NCBI GenBank assembly: GCA_019075905.1
Contig: JAGXAM010000002.1
Span: 179,177-243,176, forward strand
Direction of reading: 5' to 3'
DNA length: 64,000 nt
From: Hyphomicrobiales bacterium
Lineage (GTDB): Bacteria; Pseudomonadota; Alphaproteobacteria; Rhizobiales; Beijerinckiaceae
Part shown: positions 36,270-45,162 of the stretch, piece after piece
How the letters are laid out: every line of letters starts with the position of its first letter
How positions within the stretch are numbered: the first letter of the stretch is position 1
The notes under the pieces: generated by a model
Told to the model about the DNA's origin: nothing
Databases searched by the model: none
The model's input: the letters and a program-made list of their open reading frames with translations, nothing else
Translations under genes and position numbers: made by a program

Positions 36270-36920
36270 CTAATGGGCCTGCGCCTGTTTGGCGCGGGCC
36301 TGTGCCACCGCGGCCTTAAAATCCTTGAGATCGAGCGCCTGGTTCACCAGCAGCGGCCCAACGAGAAAGATCGGCGTGCCCGGCAGGTGCATGCGGTCGG
36401 CCTGCTTTTCCGTCCTCGCCATGATGGCGTCAATGTCGGCCTTGTGGGCAACGAGGTCGGCCTTCAGCCGCGCCATATCAACCGGCGTGGTCGCGGCAAT
36501 GGTGCGCACTTCCTCACGGCTGAACTTGCGCTTGCCGGTAGCGAGCAGCGCATCATGCACCACCTGGTAATCGCCCTGCCATTTGGCGGCCAGCGCCACC
36601 TGCGCGGCATATTTGGACACCGGCCCGAAAATCGGCCAGTCCTTGTAGACCATACGAATGCCATGATCGCTGCGCAGCAGCTGCTTCAGCACCGGCGCCG
36701 ATTTCATGCAAAACGGGCAATTGTAATCGAAAAATTCGACAATGGTGACATCGCCCTTGGGATTGCCGCCGGTCGGCGTCGCCGGATCGCGCAACAGCGC
36801 GCCCATGGTAAGGTCGGGGTCGGTCGGCTGGGGCAGGAGATCATTGGCCCTGGCCATGAGGCCGGAAACAAGCACCAGAGCCGTCGCCATGGTCATCGGC
36901 CAGGCTGAAAAATGTCGCAT
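36270..36920 (-). CDS. DsbA/Com1-family thiol oxidoreductase
   Basis: 216 residues from MRHFSAWPMTMAT. A signal peptide (about 1-25, ending ARA) leads a thioredoxin fold with redox motif CPFC (Cys68, Cys71) in EFFDYNCPFCMKSAP. The cis-Pro loop is HLPGTPIFLVG. Com1-like DsbA proteins oxidise or isomerise disulfides in the periplasm. The longer frame to 36980 places a non-signal sequence ahead and is less likely. It converges with zwf, with a 9-bp gap. Confidence 0.9.
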   Translation of the reverse strand: MRHFSAWPMTMATALVLVSGLMARANDLLPQPTDPDLTMGALLRDPATPTGGNPKGDVTIVEFFDYNCPFCMKSAPVLKQLLRSDHGIRMVYKDWPIFGPVSKYAAQVALAAKWQGDYQVVHDALLATGKRKFSREEVRTIAATTPVDMARLKADLVAHKADIDAIMARTEKQADRMHLPGTPIFLVGPLLVNQALDLKDFKAAVAQARAKQAQAH

Positions 36921-37099
36921 GGAAATTCCTGTAATGCGAAACAGGGCGCGCACGGCCCCCCGCTTCATGGATCTTGGCACTCACGCGCGGGATCGATTCC
37001 AGGGCGACTCTCCCGCGCGAAAACGCCTTCCTTCCAGCCATGGCGCATAATTGTGGTGGAATCTATGCAACAAGCCGTGATCAGCAAAAACCTTTCAGC

Positions 37100-38206
37100 T
37101 CAGGCCGCTGATGTCGCAATCACCCCGCGGGCGATTTGATCGGCTTCGATGGATTCAAACAGCGCCTTGAAATTGCCTTCGCCGAAGCCGTCATCGCCCT
37201 TGCGCTGGATAAATTCAAAAAAGATCGGCCCGATCACGGTTTTCGAGAATACTTGCAGCAGGATGCGCGTCACTCCGCCATCCACCACACCCTCACCGTC
37301 GATGAGGATGCCGTGGGCGCGCATCCGCGCGATCGGCTCATTATGGCCAATGACGCGCTGGCGCGAGGCGGCATAATAGGCCTCCGGCGGGCCCGGCATG
37401 AATTCGAGGCCGCGGGCCGCCATGGCATCGGTCGCGCCGTAAATATCATTCGTGCCAACAGCGATATGCTGGATGCCCTCGCCGCGATAGGCGCGCAGAT
37501 ATTCCTCGATCTGGCTTTGGTCATCGGCACTTTCATTGATGGGAATGCGGATTTTCCCGCAGGGCGATGTCAGCGCCCGGCTATGCAGCCCCGTGACCCT
37601 GCCCTCGATGTTGAAATAGCGAATTTCCCGGAAATTGAAGACATCGGTATAGAATTTCACCCATGTGTCCATGCGCCCGCGCTGCACATTATGGGTGAGA
37701 TGATCAATATAGGTAAATCCGACACCGGGCGGGGCCGGATCGGCAGCCCCCGTCCAGACGAAATCGCGATAGGGCGAACCACGCTCGCCATAAGTCTCGA
37801 CGAGATAAAGCAAGGACCCGCCAATACCGACCAGCGCCGGCACATCGAGGCTCTTGTCATCACCCTTGTATTCCTCGGCGCCAAGGCTGAGAGCCCGTTG
37901 CAGGGCGTGCTGCGCATCGACCACCCGCCAGGCCATCGCCGGCGCGCAGGGGCCATGCGCCTGCGCAAACCGCGCCGCATGGCTGCCAGAATCGCGGTTG
38001 ACGATGTAATTGATGCCGCCTTGCCGGTAGAGCACGACGTCCTTGCTGCGGTGCCGGGCCACGGCGACATAGCCCATGCTGGCGAACAGCTTTTCGAGAT
38101 GTTCCGGCTCGGGATGGAAAAATTCAACAAACTCGAAACCATCGGTCCCCGCTGGATTGATGGCGCTAATCTCTGCCGGGCTGGCATCATGCGGGAACGG
38201 ACCCAT
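37100..38206 (-). CDS. hppD: 4-hydroxyphenylpyruvate dioxygenase
   Basis: 368 residues from the ATG at 38206 behind AGGAGA. It converts 4-hydroxyphenylpyruvate to homogentisate with Fe(II) and O2 in tyrosine breakdown. Iron ligands are in DHLTHNVQRG (His169), GIQHIAVGTND (His247) and FFEFIQRKGD (Glu331), at the usual spacing. FGEGNFKALFESIE is the C-terminal helix. The divergent Lrp-type gene 113 bp upstream is its likely regulator. Confidence 0.96.
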   Translation of the reverse strand: MGPFPHDASPAEISAINPAGTDGFEFVEFFHPEPEHLEKLFASMGYVAVARHRSKDVVLYRQGGINYIVNRDSGSHAARFAQAHGPCAPAMAWRVVDAQHALQRALSLGAEEYKGDDKSLDVPALVGIGGSLLYLVETYGERGSPYRDFVWTGAADPAPPGVGFTYIDHLTHNVQRGRMDTWVKFYTDVFNFREIRYFNIEGRVTGLHSRALTSPCGKIRIPINESADDQSQIEEYLRAYRGEGIQHIAVGTNDIYGATDAMAARGLEFMPGPPEAYYAASRQRVIGHNEPIARMRAHGILIDGEGVVDGGVTRILLQVFSKTVIGPIFFEFIQRKGDDGFGEGNFKALFESIEADQIARGVIATSAA

Positions 38207-38250
38207 GGTGATCTCCTGTGAGGTGCCCCGCAAGGCTAATGCAGAAATTA

Positions 38251-38265
38251 TGCAAGGTGCTTGCA
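38251..38265. promoter_or_regulatory. Inverted repeat upstream of hppD
   Basis: TGCAAG-GTG-CTTGCA is a perfect 6-bp inverted repeat with a 3-bp spacer; adjacent T and A tracts extend the symmetry (TTA before, AAA after). It lies 45 bp upstream of the hppD start and about 70 bp from the Lrp-type start. Lrp/AsnC proteins bind such short dyads, so this is a candidate operator. Confidence 0.5.
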
Positions 38266-38334
38266 AACCGGCCGCATATGATGCCATCCTCACATGAATT
38301 ACGCATAGATTCTTGACTCGTGCACGAAACACGC

Positions 38335-38799
38335 ATGGATGCTTTCGACCGTAAAATTCTTGACCATTTGCAGCGCGATGGTCGCCTGACCAATGGCGAG
38401 CTTGCCGCGCGCATCGGTCTTTCCGCCTCGCAATGCTCGCGGCGGCGCAGCGCGCTCGAAGCGGCCGGCTTCATCACCGGCTATGCCGCGCTGGTCGACC
38501 CTGCCACCGTCGGTTGTGATGTGCAGGCCTTCGTGCAGGTGACATTGGCGCGTCATTCCCCCGACAATGCCGCGCGTTTCCTGCAGCTTGTGTCGGGTCT
38601 GGAAGAAATTCAGGCCGCCTATGCCCTGACCGGCGAGGCTGATTACATGCTCAAAATCGCCGTGCCGTCGCTGACCCAGCTGTCGCGATTGCTGAGCGAG
38701 GTGCTGCTCGGCCACCCCAGCGTCGCGCATCTGCGCTCGTCAATCGTGCTCGACCGGCTCAAGGAATCGCTGCGCTTGCCGCTGGCGCAATGGACCTGA
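38335..38799 (+). CDS. Lrp/AsnC-family transcriptional regulator
   Basis: 154 residues from the ATG at 38335; a GTG at 38320 would add five residues. The N-terminal helix-turn-helix is DAFDRKILDHLQRDGRLTNG and ELAARIGLSASQCSRRRSALEAAG. The RAM ligand domain follows from FVQVTLARHSPDNAARFLQL, with ADYMLKIAVPSLTQLSRLLS. Tyrosine or phenylalanine would be a logical effector given divergence from hppD, but this is inferred. Confidence 0.93.
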   Translation: MDAFDRKILDHLQRDGRLTNGELAARIGLSASQCSRRRSALEAAGFITGYAALVDPATVGCDVQAFVQVTLARHSPDNAARFLQLVSGLEEIQAAYALTGEADYMLKIAVPSLTQLSRLLSEVLLGHPSVAHLRSSIVLDRLKESLRLPLAQWT

Positions 38800-38889
38800 C
38801 CCGCAACGGCCGCCATCCTCCCGCAAGGTTGCGCAACCGGCGGCCTGCCCCTATGACAATCTCTTCCATGTCTCACAGGTTGGCCGACC

Positions 38890-40107
38890 ATGTCTGCGCT
38901 TTCGCCGCGCTATAGCATTTTTGCCGGACGGCATCAGGCCAATGTCTGGTTGCTGGCGTTAGCCAACGCGCTGGCGGGTGGCAATTCCGCGCTGGTCTAT
39001 GCCACCGGCTCCATCGTCGGTGTCGAACTCGCGCCCGCGCCCGGCCTCGCCACCCTGCCGATCACGCTGTTCGTCATAGGCACGGCCTCGGCCACGCTGC
39101 CGGCCGGTGCTTTCGCCAGGCGCTTCGGGCGCCGTGCCACCTTCCAGCTCGGCACTGGCCTTGGCGCCCTGTGCGGCATCCTTGCCGCCTATGCCATCTG
39201 GCACCAGAACTTCGCGCTTTATGGCCAAGCCCTGTTTTTTGGTGGCGGCTATGCCGCTGTCATTCAGTCCTACCGCTTTGCCGCCACCGATGGCCTCGCG
39301 CCCGAACAGCGCGCCCGCGCCATTTCGACCGTGCTCACCGGCGGCATTGTCGCCGCCGTGCTCGGCCCGCAACTGGTGACGCTGACCATGGGGCTGGCGC
39401 CGCTGCACCTGTTTGTCGCAACCTATATCGGCCAGGCCCTGGTCGCCCTGCTGGCCATGAGCGTCGTCAGTATGGTGGATTTGCCGCGACCCGCCGCCGC
39501 TGAAGCCGCCGCGGCCCGTCCCTTGCTCGACATCATCACCCAACCGGCCTTCATGCTGGCAGCCTTTTGCGGCCTCGTCTCCTATGTGCTGATGAACCTG
39601 GTCATGACATCGGCGCCCTTGGCCATGAAACTATGCGGCTTTGCGCCCGGCAGTTCCAACAATGTCATCCAATGGCATATTATGGCGATGTATGTGCCGA
39701 GCTTCCTCACCGGCGCGCTGATCAGCCGCTTTGGCGCCCGCGCCATCGTCGCTACTGGCCTTGCGATGATCGCCGCTGCGGCGCTGGCGGATATGTCGGG
39801 CATCGCCATCACCCAGTTTACCCTGGGCCTGATCCTGCTCGGCGCCGGCTGGAACTTTGGCTTTATCGGCGCCTCCGCCATGGTGGTGGAAACCCATACG
39901 CCGGCCGAGCGCAACAAGGTGCAGTCGTTCAATGACTTTCTGATCTTCGGCACCATGGCGCTGGGATCATTCTCGTCCGGGCAAATCCTAGCTTTTTATG
40001 GCTGGGTCATGGTCAACAAGGCGGTGTTGCCGCCTGTCGGCATCGCCCTGCTGTTGCTGGCCTTTGTTGCGCTGCGCCAGCGCCTCGGGCGCCCTTCGCC
40101 GGCATGA
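38890..40107 (+). CDS. MFS transporter
   Basis: 405 residues, about twelve hydrophobic helices. NSALVYATGSIVGVELAP and the motif A-like AGAFARRFGRRATFQLGTG (residues about 76-94) mark the major facilitator family. The loop VVETHTPAERNKVQSFNDFLI is also common. It resembles YnfM/Fsr-type drug or metabolite carriers. The substrate is unknown. 90 bp downstream of the Lrp-type gene, probably separately expressed. Confidence 0.88.
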   Translation: MSALSPRYSIFAGRHQANVWLLALANALAGGNSALVYATGSIVGVELAPAPGLATLPITLFVIGTASATLPAGAFARRFGRRATFQLGTGLGALCGILAAYAIWHQNFALYGQALFFGGGYAAVIQSYRFAATDGLAPEQRARAISTVLTGGIVAAVLGPQLVTLTMGLAPLHLFVATYIGQALVALLAMSVVSMVDLPRPAAAEAAAARPLLDIITQPAFMLAAFCGLVSYVLMNLVMTSAPLAMKLCGFAPGSSNNVIQWHIMAMYVPSFLTGALISRFGARAIVATGLAMIAAAALADMSGIAITQFTLGLILLGAGWNFGFIGASAMVVETHTPAERNKVQSFNDFLIFGTMALGSFSSGQILAFYGWVMVNKAVLPPVGIALLLLAFVALRQRLGRPSPA

Positions 40108-40116
40108 CGGCGGCGC

Positions 40117-41304
40117 TCATCCGCCCCAGGCCGGATCGTTCAGGACATCGCCCTGGTGTTCGCCAAGTCCGGGCGCCGGGCGCTCTGCCGCGCCGATATG
40201 CCCGTCAATCATGAAGGCCGAGCGCAGGCCCGGCGATGATCCGCCCTTCAGCCGCGGGTTGGCCAGATCAAGCCGCATCTGCCGATGCGCTACTTGCGGG
40301 TTGACGAAAACTTCCGAGGTCTTGTTGACCGCGCCTGCCGGAACGCCTGCCGCCTCCAGCGCCGCCAGCAGCGGTTCGCGCAAAAAGCCGCGGCTCAATT
40401 CGGACAGGCGCGCATCGACCGCGACCCGGTTGATCACCCGCGCCGCATTGGTGGCAAATATCGGATCGCTGGCCAGTTCCGGCGCCCCGAGGGCAGCAAC
40501 AAGGCGGCGGAATTGCCCGTCATTGCCGCAAGCTATCAGGAAATTGCCGTCTTGCGCCGGATAGACATCATAGGGAACGATATTGGGGTGGCCGTTGCCA
40601 TAGCGGGCCGGCTCGATGCCGGAAACGAAATAATTCATCGCCTGATAGCCGAGCACGCTCACCTGGGTATCCAGCAAGGCGCAATCGATAGTCGCGCCTT
40701 CCCCAGTGCGCGCCCGCCGCAACAGCGCCGCCTGAATGGCATTGGCAGCATAGAGGCCGGTGAAAATATCGCTGATCGCTATGCCCGATTTCATCGGCGC
40801 ACCTTCGGGTTCGCCGGTCATCTGCATCGCCCCGCCGAGGCCTTGAATGAGAAAATCATAGCCCGGACGCGGCGCATCCGGCCCGGTCTGGCCAAAGCCG
40901 GTGATCGACGCATAAATGAGCTGCGGATGGGAGGCGCGCAGGGTTTCGGCGTCAAGCCCGTATTTCTGCAGGCCCCCGACCTTGAAATTCTCCAGCACGA
41001 CATCGGCGTGGCCGGCGAGATGGCGCACCAGCGCCCGGCCCTCCTCGGTCTCGAAATCCGCGACGACGCTGCGCTTGCCGCGGTTGCAGCCATGGAAATA
41101 CGCTGCTTCGAGTTGCTCGCCCTGTGGCCCTTCCATGAAGGGCGGCCCCCAGGCCCGGGTATCATCGCCCGCCCCTGACCGCTCGACCTTGACGACATCC
41201 GCACCGAGATCGGCCAGCACCTGCCCGCACCACGGCCCCGCCAGAATACGTGCGAGTTCGAGCACGCGGATACCTCGGAGCGGCGGATCATAGGGCAATG
41301 TCAT
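40117..41304 (-). CDS. CaiB/BaiF-family CoA transferase (class III)
   Basis: 395 residues from MTLPYDPPLRGIRVLELARI; the frame continues upstream to 41421. VLELARILAGPWCGQVLADLGADVVKVE is the N-terminal family motif. PGYDFLIQGLGGAMQMTG carries the nucleophilic Asp of class III CoA transferases. EGATIDCALLDTQVSVLGYQAMNY and PHGG-like C-terminal features follow. It moves CoA between carboxylic acids. A glutarate or succinate substrate would fit gcdH in the window, but they are not linked. Confidence 0.92.
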   Translation of the reverse strand: MTLPYDPPLRGIRVLELARILAGPWCGQVLADLGADVVKVERSGAGDDTRAWGPPFMEGPQGEQLEAAYFHGCNRGKRSVVADFETEEGRALVRHLAGHADVVLENFKVGGLQKYGLDAETLRASHPQLIYASITGFGQTGPDAPRPGYDFLIQGLGGAMQMTGEPEGAPMKSGIAISDIFTGLYAANAIQAALLRRARTGEGATIDCALLDTQVSVLGYQAMNYFVSGIEPARYGNGHPNIVPYDVYPAQDGNFLIACGNDGQFRRLVAALGAPELASDPIFATNAARVINRVAVDARLSELSRGFLREPLLAALEAAGVPAGAVNKTSEVFVNPQVAHRQMRLDLANPRLKGGSSPGLRSAFMIDGHIGAAERPAPGLGEHQGDVLNDPAWGG

Positions 41305-41545
41305 GACAGGGAAACTTTCGGCAAAGTGTTGAGAACCGCCATGTTCGGTCTGGCTGCGGGACATGCTTTGATAATGCCTATGGCGCGGCCTGACCAGAGC
41401 CGGCAAGAGCCGTTCCGCCATCTGCAGGGCGTTGCGTGCGCAGCCTGCAATTCCTCGCGCGACGGCAAGTCATTCATGTTATGAGAATCCTCGACCCGCA
41501 CCACCGGTGCGCCACCGAAGCTCGCGAGGGCAAGGGAGTTGTCAG

Positions 41546-42457
41546 ATGCTCGCCTCAATAGTTGTTTTCTTTACATTCTTCATCATAATTCTCGGCCTGT
41601 CGACCTTGTTCGGCTGCTTTTACACCGTCCAAACCGCGCAGGTCGCGGTTATCACCCGCTTTGGCCGTTTCCAGTCCATCGCCCAGCCCGGCCTCAATTT
41701 CAAATTGCCATGGTTTGACAAGGTCGCCGGCCGCATCAGCCTGCGCGTCAACCAGATCACCCTGACGATGGAAACCAAGACCCGCGACAATGTGTTCGTC
41801 ACCATCCCGATTTCGGTGCAAAACCGCGTGCGCCCGGACAAGGCCTTTGATGCCTTCTACAAGCTGGCCGATCCGACCCAGCAGATCCAATCCTATGTCG
41901 AGCAGGTCATCCTCGGTCATGTGCCAGGCATGTCGCTCGATGAGGTTTTCGCCAGCCAGTCGAGCATTGCCGCCGCCGTGCGCAAGGAACTCGATGTCGA
42001 CATGTCCGATTTCGGCTATGAAATCGTCAATGTGCTGGTGACCGATATCATTCCCGACCCCAAGGTGAAATCGGCGATGAATGACATCAACGCTGCCCAG
42101 CGCGAGCAGGTCGCCGCCAATGCGCGCGGCGAGGCCGAGAAAATTCTGGTGGTCAAGCGCGCCGAGGCCCAGGCCGAGAGCCAGGCGCTGCAGGGCCAGG
42201 GCATCGCCAACCAGCGCCGCGCCATCATCACCGGCCTGCAGGATTCAATCGCCGAATTCCAGAAGGTGGTAGGGGCCTCCACACCTGAGGAAGTCATGCA
42301 TCTTGTGTTGATCACCCAATACTTTGACACCTTGAAATCCATCGGCGAAAGCGACAAGACCAACACCTTGTTCCTGCCGCATTCGCCGGCGGGCCTGAAG
42401 GACATTTCCGATCAGATCATGCAGTCCATGCTGGTGGCGGACAGGGCGAAGTTGTGA
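41546..42457 (+). CDS. SPFH/band 7 (stomatin/HIR-type) membrane protein
   Basis: 303 residues from MLASIVVFFTFFIIILGLS; the upstream in-frame extension to 41432 lacks family similarity. One N-terminal transmembrane helix (about 3-24) precedes the SPFH domain: VITRFGRFQSIAQPGLNFKLP, TRDNVFVTIPISVQNRV and VLVTDIIPDPKVKSAMNDINAA. A coiled-coil stretch of Ala, Glu, Gln and Arg (about 190-235) follows. SPFH proteins form oligomeric membrane microdomain scaffolds. The usual NfeD partner is not adjacent. Confidence 0.92.
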   Translation: MLASIVVFFTFFIIILGLSTLFGCFYTVQTAQVAVITRFGRFQSIAQPGLNFKLPWFDKVAGRISLRVNQITLTMETKTRDNVFVTIPISVQNRVRPDKAFDAFYKLADPTQQIQSYVEQVILGHVPGMSLDEVFASQSSIAAAVRKELDVDMSDFGYEIVNVLVTDIIPDPKVKSAMNDINAAQREQVAANARGEAEKILVVKRAEAQAESQALQGQGIANQRRAIITGLQDSIAEFQKVVGASTPEEVMHLVLITQYFDTLKSIGESDKTNTLFLPHSPAGLKDISDQIMQSMLVADRAKL

Positions 42458-42461
42458 GGCC

Positions 42462-43511
42462 ATGATGATGAAAACCAGAGCATTGGTGCTGCATAAGGCG
42501 CGAGACCTTCGCGTCGAGGAGCGCGAGGTTGGCACAATCGGCAGCCATCAGGTGCTGCTGCATGTCGGGGCCGGAGGGCTTTGCGGCTCCGACATCCATT
42601 ATTTCTGGCATGGCGGCATGGGATCCATCCGCCTCAGCGAGCCGATGATTCTGGGCCATGAAGCGGCCGGCACCGTCGAGGCGGTCGGCACCCACGTGAC
42701 CTCGGTCAAACCCGGCGACCGCGTTGCGATCGACCCCAGCCGGCACTGCGGCCATTGCCGCTTCTGCCTTGAGGGGATGATGAACCAGTGCGAAAACATG
42801 GATTTTCACGGCAGCGCCATGCGCAAGCCGCATTCGCAAGGCCTGTTTCGCGATCATATCATCGTTGAGGAGCGCCAGTGCCTCGCGGTCGGCACCAAGG
42901 CCAGCATGGCCGAAGCCGCCTGCATGGAACCCTTGTCGGTCGCCCTGCACGCCGTCAACCAGGCCGGCAGTCTGATGGGCCGCCGCGTGCTGGTCACCGG
43001 CAGCGGGCCGATTGGCGCGCTGGTCGTGGCCGCCGCCCGCCTTGCCGGTGCGCTGGAAATTGTCGCGACCGACATTGCCGATGCACCGCTCGCCGCCGCC
43101 GCGCGCCTGGGCGCGACAACCACGGTCAACAGCAAGGACAATCCCGACCAGCTCAATGCCAGCTACGCCGCCCACAAGGGCTGGTTCGATGCTGCCTTTG
43201 AATGCACCGGGGTCGGCGCCGTCCTGCCGGGCATATTCCCGGTGCTGCGCCCCGGCGGCACGCTGGTGCAGGTCGGCGTCATGGGTGATACCGCCGTGCC
43301 GATGAATGCCCTGGTCGCCAAGGAAATCAGCCTGCGCGGCACCCACCGCGCCAACCGCGAATATGCGCTGGCCGCCGCGCTTTTGCGCGATCAGCGCATC
43401 GACGTAAAGCCGATCCTCACCGCCACCCTGCCCATGGACGAAGCCACGCGCGCCTTTGATCTCGTGCGTGATCGCTCCACCCAGCTCAAAGTGCAATTGA
43501 GCTTTTCCTGA
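42462..43511 (+). CDS. idnD: L-idonate 5-dehydrogenase (zinc alcohol dehydrogenase family)
   Basis: 349 residues. Catalytic zinc ligands Cys41, His66 and Glu67 lie in GLCGSDIHYF and ILGHEAAG. The structural zinc set is CGHCRFC plus Cys110. VLVTGSGPIGALVVAAARLAGA is the NAD(P) fold. Oxidises L-idonate to 5-ketogluconate, or related polyols; the assignment rests on overall similarity and on the 5-ketogluconate reductase gene downstream. It starts 4 bp after the SPFH stop. Confidence 0.87.
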   Translation: MMMKTRALVLHKARDLRVEEREVGTIGSHQVLLHVGAGGLCGSDIHYFWHGGMGSIRLSEPMILGHEAAGTVEAVGTHVTSVKPGDRVAIDPSRHCGHCRFCLEGMMNQCENMDFHGSAMRKPHSQGLFRDHIIVEERQCLAVGTKASMAEAACMEPLSVALHAVNQAGSLMGRRVLVTGSGPIGALVVAAARLAGALEIVATDIADAPLAAAARLGATTTVNSKDNPDQLNASYAAHKGWFDAAFECTGVGAVLPGIFPVLRPGGTLVQVGVMGDTAVPMNALVAKEISLRGTHRANREYALAAALLRDQRIDVKPILTATLPMDEATRAFDLVRDRSTQLKVQLSFS

Positions 43512-43544
43512 TAAAAGCCAAAGCGAACATTGGGGACACCAACA

Positions 43545-43560
43545 TTGAAATCGATTGCAA
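43545..43560. promoter_or_regulatory. LacI-family-type operator upstream of the MFS-dehydratase-idnO genes
   Basis: TTGAAATCGATTGCAA is a 16-bp palindrome with a central CG (7 of 8 pairs match), the shape bound by LacI/GalR-type repressors. It is followed at 43563 by TATAAT, a consensus -10. The next gene start is 43673, after GGAGG at 43660-43664. The site would occlude the promoter. No LacI-family gene is seen in the window. Confidence 0.6.
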
Positions 43561-43562
43561 AT

Positions 43563-43568
43563 TATAAT
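43563..43568 (+). promoter_or_regulatory. Candidate -10 element for the MFS-dehydratase-idnO operon
   Basis: A perfect TATAAT is found 105 bp upstream of the MFS start. No good -35 lies at 17 bp; the overlapping operator-like palindrome occupies that zone. A weak or activator-dependent -35 is possible. Confidence 0.45.
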
Positions 43569-43672
43569 GCGGGTGGTACTTTCGTATGGGGTGGATCGCG
43601 CAAGGCAGCGGCTTCTGGCTAAGCTGCAAATTGTGCCGCGCCCGGCAGTATATTTCCTCGGAGGGAAAACCA

Positions 43673-45094
43673 ATGGATCAAGAAACAATCCGGGGCTACT
43701 CGGATCAGGCGACGCAGGTTTTGCTTAACAAGCAGGGCACGGCCTCCAGCACCAGCGGCGGCTGGATGATGATTTCCACCATTCTGATCGAGGCGTGGGA
43801 TCTTTACGCCATCGCCTTTGTGCTGCTGTTCATCAGCGATTCATTTCACCCCGGCCCATGGGAAGCAGGGTTGATCGGCGCGGCGGTGCAGGCCGGCGCG
43901 ATCTTTGGTGCCTTCTTTGGCGGTTACATTGCCGACAAGCTCGGCCGCAAGGCGGTGTTCATTGGCACCATGGTGCTGTTCATCATTCTCGCCATCGCCC
44001 AGGCCTTTGTCCAGGACGTCTGGCAATTGATTCTCGTGCGATTCCTGCTCGGGATTCCGCTGGGCAGCGATATTTCCAACGGCTACGCCTACATCATGGA
44101 ATCGATGCCCAAAGGCCAGCGCGAGATCATGGGCAGCCGGTGGCAGTTCATGTTTGGCGCGGGCGAAGTGATTTCGCTCATCATCATCGTCGGGCTCTAT
44201 CTCACCGGCATGAACCATGAAACGCTGTGGCGGCTGGCTTTGGCCCTTGGCGCGCTGCCGGCGGTGTTCCTGCTGATCGGTCGTTTCAGCCTGCCGGAAA
44301 CCCCACTGTCGCTGCTGCAACGTGGCAAATTTGTCGAGGCCAAGCAGGTCTCGCAGCGGCTGTTTGGCGATTCACTGGCCATGCTGCCGAACCAGGACGT
44401 CACGATCGAACGCCCGAAGGTTGGCGACTTCCTGAAGGTGATCTGGGCTGACCCGATCAAGAAGCGCGCCGCCACTTTCGGCTGGGTTTCAAACATCCTC
44501 CAGGGGCTCGAATTCGCCGCCTGGGGCTTCTACATCCCGGTCATTTTTGCGACCGCCGGCATTGGCGATCCGCAACACAATATGGTGGCCAATTATCTCG
44601 CAACGGCGCTGATCTTCTGCCTCGCGACAGTGTCCGGTTATGTGGCACCGTTGATGCTGCCGAAGATCGGTCACCGCGGCGTCTCGATGGCCGGCTTCGG
44701 CATGGCCTTCATCGCGCTGATCATCGGCGGTTTTGCGCTGACCTACCACCTGAACCTGCTGCTGATCGCCGCCGCAGCCCTGCTGATGTGGGGCCATTAC
44801 TGGGACGCCTCCAACGGCATGACCATCAGCTCGATGGTGGCGCCGCCGCGGTTCAAGGGCACGGCCTCGGGCTTTGCCTATATGTTTGTGAAGGCAGCCG
44901 TGTTCATCGGCATTTACATCTTCCCGTGGGTGACATCGAAGCTCGGCCCGGCGAATACCACATTCGCCGTATCGATCATCTCGGCGCTGGGCGTGCTTTC
45001 GGCCTATTTCATCCTGCCGGAAATGTATGGCTACGTTGAAACCGAAGCCGCTGGCGCCACCGCGCAGGCCACCAAACTGGCAACTGCCGAATAA
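43673..45094 (+). CDS. MFS sugar-acid transporter
   Basis: 473 residues from the ATG at 43673, preceded by GGAGGGAAAACCA. Twelve hydrophobic helices. DLYAIAFVLLFISDSFHPGP, GGYIADKLGRKAVF (motif A) and VRFLLGIPLGSDISNGYAYI mark the sugar-porter/aromatic acid branch. First gene of the operon that also encodes an acid-sugar dehydratase and idnO, so gluconate, idonate or a related aldonate is the likely cargo. Confidence 0.9.
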   Translation: MDQETIRGYSDQATQVLLNKQGTASSTSGGWMMISTILIEAWDLYAIAFVLLFISDSFHPGPWEAGLIGAAVQAGAIFGAFFGGYIADKLGRKAVFIGTMVLFIILAIAQAFVQDVWQLILVRFLLGIPLGSDISNGYAYIMESMPKGQREIMGSRWQFMFGAGEVISLIIIVGLYLTGMNHETLWRLALALGALPAVFLLIGRFSLPETPLSLLQRGKFVEAKQVSQRLFGDSLAMLPNQDVTIERPKVGDFLKVIWADPIKKRAATFGWVSNILQGLEFAAWGFYIPVIFATAGIGDPQHNMVANYLATALIFCLATVSGYVAPLMLPKIGHRGVSMAGFGMAFIALIIGGFALTYHLNLLLIAAAALLMWGHYWDASNGMTISSMVAPPRFKGTASGFAYMFVKAAVFIGIYIFPWVTSKLGPANTTFAVSIISALGVLSAYFILPEMYGYVETEAAGATAQATKLATAE

Positions 45095-45108
45095 GCAACG
45101 ATAAAGAC

Positions 45109-45133
45109 GCGGGCGCCCCGAACCGGCGCCCGC
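45109..45133 (+). terminator. Intra-operon stem-loop after the MFS gene
   Basis: GCGGGCGCC and GGCGCCCGC form a perfect 9-bp stem with a 7-nt loop, 14 bp after the MFS stop and 29 bp before the next start. No T tract follows, so it is more likely an mRNA-stability or attenuation hairpin than an efficient terminator. Confidence 0.6.
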
Positions 45134-45162
45134 GGCACTGTCTTGAGCAAAGGCCAGGCCCC

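Noticed and set aside
42417..43688. 423-residue leftward open frame
   Set aside because: Antisense to idnD, with no recognisable domain.
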